From JALOLG01 sp963776935 (GTDB lineage Bacteria > Actinomycetota > Acidimicrobiia > Acidimicrobiales > Ilumatobacteraceae), in contig CAVZOP010000015.1 in the NCBI GenBank assembly GCA_963776935.1, positions 186,001 through 250,000 of the forward strand: a DNA stretch of 64,000 bases. The letters run 5' to 3'. Shown piece after piece: positions 1 through 7,853 of the stretch. The notes beneath the pieces were generated by a model. The model saw only the letters and a program-made list of their open reading frames with translations, did no database searches and had not been told where the DNA came from. The position numbers were made by a program, and so were the translations under genes. Every line of letters begins with the position of its first letter. Positions within the stretch are counted from its first letter, which is position 1.

Positions 1-837
1 ACCGGTTCCGAGCATCCACCCGCTGATGTTGGTGTGACCCCGCATCCAGAGCTCGTACGGCGGCATCGACAGGGTGGCGTCCTCGTGGAGCAGCGACGTG
101 AGCGACTCCATGTCGTAGCGCTCGAAGGCGTCGACGTAGCGGTCGAGGAGCTCGCGGTGAGCGTCGTCCATCGGGTCGATCGCGTCGGTGTCGCTGAGAT
201 CGCTGGCGGCGAGCGTTGCGCGTGCCCGTTGCAGTGCGCTGTTGACGGACGGGACGGTCGAACCGAGGAGCTCGGCGACCTCCTCGGCCTTGAGTCGCAG
301 CACCTCGCGCAGGATCAGGACGGCGCGCTGGCGCGGTGGGAGGTGCTGGAGAGCGGCGACGAAGGCGAGCCGGATCGACTCGCGGGCCACGGTCTGCTCG
401 GCCGGATCGTCGGACGACCCGACGACCCGACCGTCGGGGATCGGCTGGATCCACGTCAACTCCGGAAGCATCGGCCCGAGCGCCGCGCTCGACGACTTCG
501 GTGACGACAGGTCCATGGGGCGGGCCCGGCGCTGGCGCCCGTTCAACATGTCGAAGCACACGTTCGTGGCGATTCGGTACAGCCACGACCGCACTGCCGA
601 CCGCCCCTCGAAGCGGTCGAAGCTGCGCCACGCCCGCACGAGCGTCTCCTGGACGGCGTCGTCGGCCTCGAACGCCGAACCCAGCATCCGATAGCAGTAG
701 CCCGTCAGCCCGACCCGATACTGCTCGAAATCGACCTCCGGCTGGTCAACACCCTTCTGAACTGGTCCGTCCTGGAGGGTTCCGGCGCGGGACCCTTCGC
801 CGCGAGCCGCTCTCTCGGTGGCATCGACATCAGTCAT
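1..837 (-). CDS. ECF RNA polymerase sigma factor, SigG/TIGR02960-like (3' end outside window)
   Basis: Read on the minus strand from ATG at 835-837 and open to the window edge, so only the first 279 codons are present. An acidic leader of about 45 residues precedes a sigma-70 region 2 (GYCYRMLGSAFEADDAVQET, then RAWRSFDRFEGRS and SWLYRIATNVC). Region 4 follows with LPPRQRAVLILREVL and the HTH-like segment AEEVAELLGSTVPSVNSALQ. Downstream the protein continues into what looks like a SnoaL/NTF2-type extension (DAHRELLDRYVDAFERYD). That layout matches the ECF families with a C-terminal SnoaL-like domain, which regulates some members without an anti-sigma factor. The target promoters are unknown. 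The gene is divergent from arsI. Family call is firm; subgroup is from memory of its signature region 4. Confidence 0.85.
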   Translation of the reverse strand, partial: MTDVDATERAARGEGSRAGTLQDGPVQKGVDQPEVDFEQYRVGLTGYCYRMLGSAFEADDAVQETLVRAWRSFDRFEGRSAVRSWLYRIATNVCFDMLNGRQRRARPMDLSSPKSSSAALGPMLPELTWIQPIPDGRVVGSSDDPAEQTVARESIRLAFVAALQHLPPRQRAVLILREVLRLKAEEVAELLGSTVPSVNSALQRARATLAASDLSDTDAIDPMDDAHRELLDRYVDAFERYDMESLTSLLHEDATLSMPPYELWMRGHTNISGWMLGTG

Positions 838-954
838 TCCAGATCACTCCTCAGTCGCCCCTATCGTCAGCAGAATCCCCCCGCCCGACCCAGTCATCGT
901 ACGCCGCGCCCCGCGTCACGGACACCGCAGTGGTCCCGCCCGAGCCCCCCTTGC

Positions 955-1025
955 CCCCAAACCCATTCTGTCTGCCTCAGACGGACCGACGGCTCATCTG
1001 AGGCAGACAGAACGCGGGTTTGGGG
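955..1025. repeat. Dispersed palindrome, TTCTGTCTGCCTCAGA type, copy 1
   Basis: Long inverted repeat with an outer arm CCCCAAACCC (955-964) matched by GGGTTTGGGG (1016-1025). The inner arm TTCTGTCTGCCTCAGA (966-981) is matched by TCTGAGGCAGACAGAA (997-1012) around a 15-base loop. It lies between two divergently transcribed genes, so it is not in a terminator position. Related copies occur at 5320-5372 and 55076-55127. Confidence 0.85.
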
Positions 1026-1035
1026 CAGCGACATA

Positions 1036-1079
1036 TTGACATCCGTCGAAGTGTTAGGTAACGTATCGACAGTTGTCGA
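1036..1079 (+). promoter_or_regulatory. Putative arsI promoter with ArsR-like operator
   Basis: A -35 hexamer TTGACA (1036-1041) lies 17 bases from TAACGT (1059-1064). It is followed by a perfect inverted repeat TCGACA-GT-TGTCGA (1066-1079), placed where a repressor would block initiation. The position before an arsI/cadI gene suggests an ArsR/SmtB-type operator. No arsR gene is in the window, so any regulator acts in trans. Confidence 0.5.
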
Positions 1080-1109
1080 AATGATGATGCTCCCGAAAGG
1101 ATGCGCCCG

Positions 1110-1538
1110 ATGCGCTTGCAACTCGCTCTCAACGTCAGCGACCTCGACGAGGCCGTCGACTTCTACACCCGGATGTTCGGGGTCGGCCCGGCCAAGACCA
1201 AGCCCGGCTACGCCAACTTCGCAATCGTCGACCCGCCCCTGAAGCTGGTGCTGTTCGAGAACGGCGGCGAGCCGGGAAGCATCAACCACCTCGGCGTCGA
1301 GACCGAGACCGCCGACGAGGTCGTTGCGGCCGAAGCGCGCCTCGGCGACGCCGGGCTCGAGACGACGGGCATCGACGACACCGTGTGTTGCTACGCCCAG
1401 AAGACCGAGACGTGGGTCCACGGGCCGGACGGCGCGCGTTGGGAGTGGTACGTCAAGAAGGGTGACGCCGAACAACTCGTCAACACCGTGGTCGGCGGCG
1501 TCGACGTGAGCGGCGAAGGCACCTGCTGCCCGGCGTAG
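1110..1538 (+). CDS. arsI: ArsI/CadI-like VOC-fold protein (C-As lyase family)
   Basis: A 142-residue single-domain vicinal-oxygen-chelate protein close in pattern to mycobacterial CadI and ArsI organoarsenical lyases. Conserved landmarks are QLALNVSDLDEAVDFYTRMF, PGYANFAI, PPLKLVLFE, NHLGVE (His60), the vicinal pair Cys93-Cys94 in DTVCCYAQ, and Glu112 in WEWY. In ArsI the Cys pair binds trivalent organoarsenicals and His/Glu with a Gln bind Fe(II); Gln4 or its neighbours would serve here. The C terminus ends in TCCPA, another thiol pair of the kind CadI also carries. ATG at 1110 is preferred over 1101 because GAAAGG (1095-1100) abuts the earlier ATG but is well spaced from the later one. C-As lyase activity is inferred from family. 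Confidence 0.85.
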   Translation: MRLQLALNVSDLDEAVDFYTRMFGVGPAKTKPGYANFAIVDPPLKLVLFENGGEPGSINHLGVETETADEVVAAEARLGDAGLETTGIDDTVCCYAQKTETWVHGPDGARWEWYVKKGDAEQLVNTVVGGVDVSGEGTCCPA

Positions 1539-1617
1539 GGGATCGCCGACCGAGACGCGCCCACATCGGCGCGGTCCGGTCGGACAGGGCGTTCGACGCC
1601 ACGAATACCATGCCGCG

Positions 1618-2529
1618 ATGGACCTCGACCACTTCCCCGCGAACGTTGCGCCGGAGGAGGTCGGTGAGCACCTGCGGCGGCACGGCTACGCCATCGTCGA
1701 CGATCTCGCCGACACGGCGACGATGGACCAGTTGGAACGCGAGGTTGCGCCGTACATCGACGCCTCGGACACCGGCCGCGACGAGTACGACGGCAGGTTC
1801 ACGCGGCGCACCGGCGCACTGATCGCCCGCTGTCCGACCGCCCGCCGGCTGGTGATGCACCCGACGGCCGTCGGCGCCGCCCGGCACCTGCTGTCGCAGG
1901 CGACGACCGTGCAACTGCATCTCACGCAGGTGATCTCGATCTCGCCCGGCGAGACCCAGCAGAAGCTCCACCGCGATCAGATGGCGTTCGACTTCTACCC
2001 GTTCCCACCGGACTACCACGTGCAGTGCAACACGATGTGGGCGCTGACCGACTTCACGACGGAGAACGGGGCAACGCACATCCTGCCGGGAACGTCGGGG
2101 ATGGATGACGAAGCCGGGCTGCGCGTCGACGGCGGGCAGGCGACGATGCGCCGCGGGAGCTGCCTGTTCTATGAGGGCAAGGTGCTCCACGGCGGCGGTG
2201 CGAATCGCAGCGACGCGGACCGTCGCGGCGTGAACATCACGTACACGGTCGGGTGGGTCAGGCAGGAGGAGAACCAGTTCCTCGCGACCCCGCCCGAGAT
2301 CGCCCGCACTCTCGACGACGACCTGCTGCGGATGATGGGGTACCAGCAGGGCGCGTTCGCGCTCGGTTACGTCGGTGACCAGCAGGACCCGCTCGCCCAC
2401 CTGCGCGGCGGGTCGGACAAGGTCAAGGTGATCAGCGACATCGTGCGCAAGAACGACGACATCCGGACGTTCGTCGAGCAGCTCGCTGCCGAACGAACCG
2501 ACCACAGCGCCACCCATCCGATCTCGTGA
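1618..2529 (+). CDS. Phytanoyl-CoA dioxygenase (PhyH) family Fe(II)/2-oxoglutarate oxygenase
   Basis: A 303-residue protein with the PhyH double-stranded beta-helix signature. The facial triad is His118-x-Asp120 (in QKLHRDQ) and His191 (in VLHGGGANRS), with Arg203 a candidate 2-oxoglutarate anchor. The segment NGATHILPGTSG is typical of the family. Such enzymes hydroxylate small molecules or CoA esters using O2, 2-oxoglutarate and Fe(II); the substrate cannot be read from the sequence. A TACCAT box at 1606-1611 ends seven bases before the ATG, so a leaderless transcript is likely. The stop codon lies inside a half copy of a dispersed palindrome. It follows arsI by 79 bases and could be independently transcribed. 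Confidence 0.85.
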   Translation: MDLDHFPANVAPEEVGEHLRRHGYAIVDDLADTATMDQLEREVAPYIDASDTGRDEYDGRFTRRTGALIARCPTARRLVMHPTAVGAARHLLSQATTVQLHLTQVISISPGETQQKLHRDQMAFDFYPFPPDYHVQCNTMWALTDFTTENGATHILPGTSGMDDEAGLRVDGGQATMRRGSCLFYEGKVLHGGGANRSDADRRGVNITYTVGWVRQEENQFLATPPEIARTLDDDLLRMMGYQQGAFALGYVGDQQDPLAHLRGGSDKVKVISDIVRKNDDIRTFVEQLAAERTDHSATHPIS

Positions 2530-2541
2530 AGTTTCAGCGCC
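2518..2541 (+). repeat. Half copy of the GTGAAGTTTCGGCG palindrome
   Basis: CCGATCTCGTGAAGTTTCAG and the next four bases match the left arm of the hairpins at 4396-4450 and 63742-63796, but no matching right arm follows. The TGA of the PhyH gene is embedded in it, as the TGA of the gene ending at 4438 is embedded in its copy. Confidence 0.6.
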
Positions 2542-2654
2542 GTGCGAGCGCTCCCGCAGAACCCACCGCGGACGTCGGCATGAACCAGGCCGCGTCGTTC
2601 AGAGGTGGAGCCCCGGTTCGTCCGTCGGCGGCGCCAGCCGCTTCGACGGACGCT

Positions 2655-4292
2655 TCAAGTGACGATGGGCCAGGGGTGGGTGTGGACCGAGAAGGGTTCG
2701 CCCAACTGGTGCCAGAGCTCCTCGGCCAGGTGCGGGGCGAACGGCGCCAGCAGGCGCACGAACACACGCTTCGACGCTGCGTCGTCGACGCGCCGTACGG
2801 CCTCCATCAAACGCGCCAGCGCGACGTTGAACGACAGGCGCTCGATCGCGGCGCCGACCGCGTCGATCGTCCCCGACAGGTCGACCGCCCCGCCCGTCTC
2901 CCGATCCGGTCCGGTGACGGCTCGCCAGGCGCGGGCGAAGAACCGCTCGATGCCGACGATCGCATCGTCGCGGAACTCGCCACCTTGTTCCCACGGCGCG
3001 GCGAACAACAGCGCGCACCTCAGCGCGTCGGAACCGTGGCTGTCGACGTAGTCGTCGGGGGTCACGACGTTGCCGCGGCTCTTCGACATCTTCGCCCCGT
3101 CCTTGGCGATCAGGCCGCCCAGCCGAACTCGCGGGAACGGCTCCTCGAACGGCACCAGTCCGAGATCGTGCAGCGCCATCGTGACGAATCGTGCGTACAG
3201 GTGGTGGCGTTGCACGTGCTCGGCACCGCCGGCGTAGAAGTCGACCGGCAGCACGCGGGTCGTGCGCGCGACGTCCCACGGGCGGTCGTCGAATTCGGTC
3301 GACGGGTACCGCAGGAAGTACCACGACGAGTCGACGAACGTGTCGGATACGTCGGTCTCGCGGCGCGCCGGGCCACCACATCGCGGACACGACGTGCGCA
3401 CCCAGTCCTCGACCGCGGCGAGCGGCGATCGGCCGGTGCCGGTCGGGCGGAAGTCGGCGACGTCGGGCAGCGTGACCGGCAGGTCGGCGTCGGGCACGGC
3501 CACCGCCCCGCACGCGTCGCAGTGGATGATGGGGATCGGCGCGCCCCAGTACCGCTGCCGCGAGATCAGCCAGTCGTGCAGGCGGATCGTGTCGCCGTCA
3601 TCGTCACCGATCCACTGGCGTTGCAGGCGCTTGGCGCGCTGCGGCCAGTCGAGGCGCTCCAATCCGTCGTGCAAGCGGTCGGCGTATGCCGTGATGCGCA
3701 GGAACCACTGCGTCATCACCTTCTCGGTCACCCGCGTCCCGCACCGCTCGCACTCCGTGCCGTCGCGCTCCGTCTGCTCGCGGGCCAGGACTGTCAGGCA
3801 CGACGGACACCACACCACCGGCGCCGCCGCCTGGTACATCAGCCCGGCGTCGAACAGCCGCGTCAGGATCCACTGCGTCCAGCGGTAGTAGCGCGGGTCG
3901 CTGGTGTCGATCGCGCGAGTCCAGTCCCACGCCATGCCAACTCGCGCCAGTTGCTCGCGGAAGCGGGCGATCGTGCGGACAGTCAGCGAGCGCGGATGTT
4001 CGCCGATCCGCAGCGCGTAGTTCTCGGTGTGGATCCCGAACACGTCGAAGCCGATCGGCTGGAACACGTGCTTGCCGCGCATCCGCAGATAGCGGCCGTA
4101 CGTGTCGACGCCTCCGTAGCGGTAGACATGACCGACGTGCAGTCCCTCGGCGGACGGGTACGGGAACTCGACCAGGTTGTAGAAGACGTCGTCGGCGGCG
4201 ACCGCGTCGAGATCGACGCGACCGATCCCGTCAGCCTCCCAGCGGGCACGCCACCGCGCCTCGACCGCTCCGACGTCGTACGGCCGCGCCAC
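2655..4292 (-). CDS. Minimal leucyl-tRNA-synthetase-like protein lacking editing and C-terminal domains
   Basis: A 545-residue class I synthetase homologue, far shorter than bacterial LeuRS (about 800-950). The N-terminal catalytic half carries YPSAEGLHVGH (HIGH motif), a zinc ribbon CPSC...CERC, and QWFLRITAYADRL. The protein then passes from RQWIG straight to LHDWLISRQRYWGAPIP, so the CP1 editing insertion is absent. A second Cys pair set (CDAC, CPRC), DTFVDSSWYFLRYP and the KMSKS loop (AKMSKSRGNVVTPDDY) are intact, followed by the anticodon-binding helices ending LAPFAPHLAEELWHQLG. It stops just after HPWP, where the VNGK-type C-terminal tRNA-binding domain would begin. GTG at 4292 is chosen for its GGAAGG box. 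Likely activates an aliphatic amino acid; whether tRNA is the acceptor is open. Confidence 0.8.
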   Translation of the reverse strand: MARPYDVGAVEARWRARWEADGIGRVDLDAVAADDVFYNLVEFPYPSAEGLHVGHVYRYGGVDTYGRYLRMRGKHVFQPIGFDVFGIHTENYALRIGEHPRSLTVRTIARFREQLARVGMAWDWTRAIDTSDPRYYRWTQWILTRLFDAGLMYQAAAPVVWCPSCLTVLAREQTERDGTECERCGTRVTEKVMTQWFLRITAYADRLHDGLERLDWPQRAKRLQRQWIGDDDGDTIRLHDWLISRQRYWGAPIPIIHCDACGAVAVPDADLPVTLPDVADFRPTGTGRSPLAAVEDWVRTSCPRCGGPARRETDVSDTFVDSSWYFLRYPSTEFDDRPWDVARTTRVLPVDFYAGGAEHVQRHHLYARFVTMALHDLGLVPFEEPFPRVRLGGLIAKDGAKMSKSRGNVVTPDDYVDSHGSDALRCALLFAAPWEQGGEFRDDAIVGIERFFARAWRAVTGPDRETGGAVDLSGTIDAVGAAIERLSFNVALARLMEAVRRVDDAASKRVFVRLLAPFAPHLAEELWHQLGEPFSVHTHPWPIVT

Positions 4293-4395
4293 CGAGCGGA
4301 CCTTCCGATCGAGTGTCCGGATGTGCGTGCCGCATGAACGAAACGCTACGCGGCGAGCGCTCCCCGGACCCGACGGGTTTCGCGCCCACCAACCC

Positions 4396-4450
4396 ATCCG
4401 TGAAGTTTCGGCGCCCTGAGACCACCACACCGAAACTTCACGAGTTCGGG
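4396..4450. repeat. Dispersed palindrome, GTGAAGTTTCGG type, copy A
   Basis: Arms GTGAAGTTTCGG (4400-4411) and CCGAAACTTCAC (4430-4441) enclose an 18-base loop. The stop codon of the minus-strand gene ending at 4438 lies in the right arm, so this copy could terminate that gene before the LeuRS-like gene starts at 4292. Confidence 0.75.
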
Positions 4451-5287
4451 CGGAGCGCCGACAGGGCGGCCTCGGCCTGGGTCACCTTCTCGGCGGCCGT
4501 CAGGCGTCGCGCCGTCACGTCGGCGTGGTGACGCTCGGCATCCGCCAGCCTCTCTCGCGCCGTCGCCACCGCGGCGGCTGCTTGTTCGACGTCGTTCTCG
4601 GCGCGGGCGAGGTCGCGCACAGCGGCCGTGTGGGCCCGTTCGACACGATCCCGCTCGCGCCTGATCCGCTGCCGCTCGGCGGCGCTCCGGGCCGGTGTCG
4701 AGCCCGGTGTCGAGTCCGCCGTCGACTTCGTCTCGCTGGACACGGCGGCGGCCGCTGAGCGCTTGCTCGGCGCGTCCTTGGGCGGGCGCGGCCGGGCCGG
4801 CGGCTCGAGCCCGGCGAACAGATCCGTGGCGTCGGGATCGCCCGATCCGAGCACGCCCATCCGCAGCTGTTCGCACGCCGAGCGCGTTGCCGGCGACCTC
4901 GGACAGCCGAGCGGTCAGTTCCGCGGTGCCAGATGCTCGTCCAGCGCCCTCGAGAGCCGCGTCCACGGCGCGGATCACATCCGTGGTCCGTTCCCGCAGC
5001 GTTCGCAACGCAGCGCGGACATCGGGTCCGTCACGGCCCTCGATGGCGGCGGTCTGTGCGTCCCGGACGTCGCTCGCCGCGCTCGCGAATTCGTCGACGG
5101 CCTCCGCACGTTCGGCGGCGGCGATGTTCAATGCCCAGTCCGTCCAGTCCGGCTTGCGCAGTGCCGCGACCAGCGCCGCCTCCTCGCGCTCCTTGGCGCG
5201 CCGCAGGTCCTTCACCACCGCGTTGCGGGCGGCCACGAACTCCGTCGGCGCGGTCGCGTACAGCCGCCGGAGCGTCACGTCATCCAA
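4438..5287 (-). pseudogene. Actinobacterial coiled-coil hypothetical protein, single-base frameshift
   Basis: The N-terminal part, RRLYATAPTEFVAARNAVVK followed by DLRRAKEREEAALVAALRKP, resembles a common actinobacterial family (LYALPPDEFVAARDALAKEL type) of unknown function. The reading frame changes near 4870-4876: the first frame gives NALGVRTA and the next gives QLRMGVLGSGDPDATDLFAG. One missing base after GTGCG would restore VREQLRMG. The C-terminal half is a long Ala/Arg/Glu-rich coiled coil (RRERDRVERAHTAAVRDLA...). Start is TTG 5287 or GTG 5278, the latter 10 bases from GGAGG. Either a real lesion or a sequencing error. Function unknown. Confidence 0.6.
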
Positions 5288-5319
5288 GCCTCCGACCGTA
5301 CCGGAGCAGCACCACCACC

Positions 5320-5372
5320 CGTTCTGTCTGCTCCATACGGCCCGTGGCTTCATCTGAGGCAGACAGGTCGGG
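5320..5372. repeat. Dispersed palindrome, TTCTGTCTGCCTCAGA type, copy 2 (diverged)
   Basis: Left arm GTTCTGTCTGCTCCA (5321 onward) is partly matched by TCTGAGGCAGACAG (5353-5366). The best-paired core is CTGTCTGC with GCAGACAG. Like copy 1 it sits between divergent genes. Confidence 0.65.
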
Positions 5373-5400
5373 GGTTGACCGGCCGTGGGATGATGCGGCG

Positions 5401-7851
5401 GTGACGGAGCTGCCAGCGCGGGCCCGGGTCGTCGTGATCGGTGGTGGTGTCATCGGTTGCTCGGTCGCGTACCACCTGGCGCACATGGGGTGGCGTGACG
5501 TCGTGCTCGTCGAGCGCGACCAGCTCACGTCGGGGACGACGTGGCACTCGGCGGGATTGATGGTGACGTTCGGATCGACGTCGGAGACATCGACCGAGAT
5601 GCGCAAGTACACGCGTGACCTCTACTCGCGCCTCGAGGCGGAGACCGGTCTTGCCACCGGGCTCAAGCAGGTCGGCTTCATCGAGCTCGCCGCCGACCAG
5701 GATCGGCTCGAGGAGTACCGGCGGGTGTCGTCGTTCAACCGCTACTGCGGCGTCGACGTGCAGGAGATCTCGGCCGCCGAGGTCGCCGAGCTGTTCCCGC
5801 TGGCCCGAACCGACGACATCCTCGCCGGCTTCTACGTCGCCGAGGACGGCCGCGTCAACCCGGTCGACGTCACGATGGCGCTCGCACGCGGTGCCCGCCA
5901 GCAAGGCGTGTCGATCGTGCAGGGGGTCACGGTCACGGGCGTGACGGCACGTCACGGCGCAGTCACCGCGGTCGACACGGATCGAGGCTCGATCGAGACC
6001 GAGTACGTGGTCAACTGCGCCGGGATGTGGGGCCGGCAACTCGGCGCCCGGTCAGGCGTCAACATCCCACTCCAGGCGGCCGAGCACTATTACCTGATCA
6101 CCGAGCAACTCGACGAGATCGACGGGTCGTGGCCGGTGATCGAAGACCCGGGTTCGTACGGCTACTACCGCGAGGAAGTCGGCGGGCTGATGATCGGCCT
6201 GTTCGAGCCCGTGTGCGCGCCGTGGAACATCGACGGTGTGCCGGAGGGATTCTCGTTCGGCGAGATCAGCCCGGACTGGGACCGCATGGGACCGTACGTC
6301 GAACGCGCGATGAGCCGGGTGCCGATCTCGTTCGACATCGGCATCCGCAAGTTCTTCTGCGGGCCGGAGAGCTTCACACCCGATCTCCAGCCGGTCGTCG
6401 GCGAGGCGCCCGAGCTGCGCAACTACTTCGTCGCCGCGGGCCTGAACTCGATCGGCATCCTCACGGGTGGCGGCCTCGGCCGCGTGCTCGCCCACTGGAT
6501 CGTCAACGGTCGACCCGATGTCGACGTCACCGGCTTCAACATCGACCGCCTGCACACCTATCAGGCGAACCCCGAGTACCGCCGCACGCGCACCGTGGAG
6601 TCGCTCGGGATGGTGTACCAGTGCCACTACCCCACCCGCTCGATGCGGACCGCCCGCGGCGTGAAGTTGTCACCCGTCCACCATCGCCTCGCCGCGGCCG
6701 GTGCCTACTTCCGCGACGTCAGCGGTTGGGAGGGCGCCGACTGGTACGCCGGCGCCGGTGTCGAGCCCGAACCCGGCCCGCTCACGTGGGGACGGCCGGT
6801 GTGGTGGGACCACTGGCGGGCCGAGCACGAGGCGGCACGCACCGGCGTGATCGTGATGGACATGTCGTTCATGTCGAAGTTCCGCGTCCAGGGCGCCCAC
6901 GCCGGCCGGTTGCTCGATCACCTCTCGGCCAACGCCGTCGATGGCCTGGCCGGCCGGATCACCTACACGCAGTGGCTCAACGAGGCGGGCCACATCGAGG
7001 CCGACCTCACCGTGACCAAGCTCGGCGACGACGACTTCTGGGTGGTCGCCACCGACACCGCCCACCGCCACGTCGAGACGTGGATGCGACGCCACATCGG
7101 CGAGCAGCACGCGTTCGTCACCGACGTCACGTCGGGCTCCGCCCAACTCAACGTGCAAGGACCGCGCTCGCGCGAGCTGCTCCAGGCCGTGACGACCAGC
7201 GACATGTCGAACGAGGCGTTCGCGTTCCGCGACGCTCGCGAGATCGACGTCGGGTTCGCGCGCGTGTTGTGCGTTCGCATCACGTACCTCGGCGAGCTCG
7301 GCTACGAGTTGTACGTTCCCGCCGAACAGGCCGCCCACGTGTACGACCGGCTCCTCGAAGCGGGCGCGCAGTTCGGGCTCCGTCACGCCGGGCTGAAGGC
7401 GCTGGCGAGCCTTCGCATGGAGAAGGGCTACCGCGACTACGGCCACGACATCGACAACACCGACACCGTCCTCGAGGCCGGCCTCGGGTTCGCCGTGGCG
7501 GTCGACAAGCCGGGCGGCTTCATCGGACGCGACGCCGTGGCCGCCGCCCGCGCGGCTGGCCCGCCGACGCGCCGGGTCGTGCAGATCCTCGTCACCGACC
7601 CTGATCCGCTGATGTTCCATGCCGAGATCGTGCGCCGCGACGGGCGCGCCGTGGGCTACGTGCGGGCTGCCTCGTACGGCCACACGCTCGGCGGCGCCGT
7701 CGGCCTGGCGATGGTCGAGGCCGGCGAGCCTGTCACCGCGTCCTATCTCGACTCGGGTACGTGGACCGTCGAGATCAACGGCCACGAGTACCCCGCCCGG
7801 GCGTCGTCGTCACCGCTGTACGACCCGACCAACGAGCGCATCAGGAGCTGA
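5401..7851 (+). CDS. Dimethylglycine/sarcosine dehydrogenase-like flavoprotein with GcvT-type folate domain
   Basis: An 816-residue two-part enzyme. Residues about 1-400 form an FAD-dependent DAO fold with the dinucleotide motif VVVIGGGVIGCSVAYHLAHMG and SGTTWHSAG, whose His corresponds to the residue covalently attached to FAD in dimethylglycine dehydrogenase. Residues about 420-816 are an aminomethyltransferase (GcvT) domain plus its C-terminal barrel, with YLGELGYELYVP and EKGYRDYGHDIDNTD. Family members demethylate N-methyl glycines, pass electrons to ETF and load formaldehyde onto H4folate. GTG at 5401 is used because upstream sequence in frame is non-homologous. The class III aminotransferase follows after 2 bases with GGAG at 7844-7847, so the two are co-transcribed. 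Exact amine substrate unknown. Confidence 0.85.
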   Translation: MTELPARARVVVIGGGVIGCSVAYHLAHMGWRDVVLVERDQLTSGTTWHSAGLMVTFGSTSETSTEMRKYTRDLYSRLEAETGLATGLKQVGFIELAADQDRLEEYRRVSSFNRYCGVDVQEISAAEVAELFPLARTDDILAGFYVAEDGRVNPVDVTMALARGARQQGVSIVQGVTVTGVTARHGAVTAVDTDRGSIETEYVVNCAGMWGRQLGARSGVNIPLQAAEHYYLITEQLDEIDGSWPVIEDPGSYGYYREEVGGLMIGLFEPVCAPWNIDGVPEGFSFGEISPDWDRMGPYVERAMSRVPISFDIGIRKFFCGPESFTPDLQPVVGEAPELRNYFVAAGLNSIGILTGGGLGRVLAHWIVNGRPDVDVTGFNIDRLHTYQANPEYRRTRTVESLGMVYQCHYPTRSMRTARGVKLSPVHHRLAAAGAYFRDVSGWEGADWYAGAGVEPEPGPLTWGRPVWWDHWRAEHEAARTGVIVMDMSFMSKFRVQGAHAGRLLDHLSANAVDGLAGRITYTQWLNEAGHIEADLTVTKLGDDDFWVVATDTAHRHVETWMRRHIGEQHAFVTDVTSGSAQLNVQGPRSRELLQAVTTSDMSNEAFAFRDAREIDVGFARVLCVRITYLGELGYELYVPAEQAAHVYDRLLEAGAQFGLRHAGLKALASLRMEKGYRDYGHDIDNTDTVLEAGLGFAVAVDKPGGFIGRDAVAAARAAGPPTRRVVQILVTDPDPLMFHAEIVRRDGRAVGYVRAASYGHTLGGAVGLAMVEAGEPVTASYLDSGTWTVEINGHEYPARASSSPLYDPTNERIRS

Positions 7852-7853
7852 CC

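Noticed and set aside
2526..4337. 603-codon plus-strand open frame
   Set aside because: It is antisense to the LeuRS-like gene, whose motifs are unmistakable. Long antisense frames are expected at this GC content.
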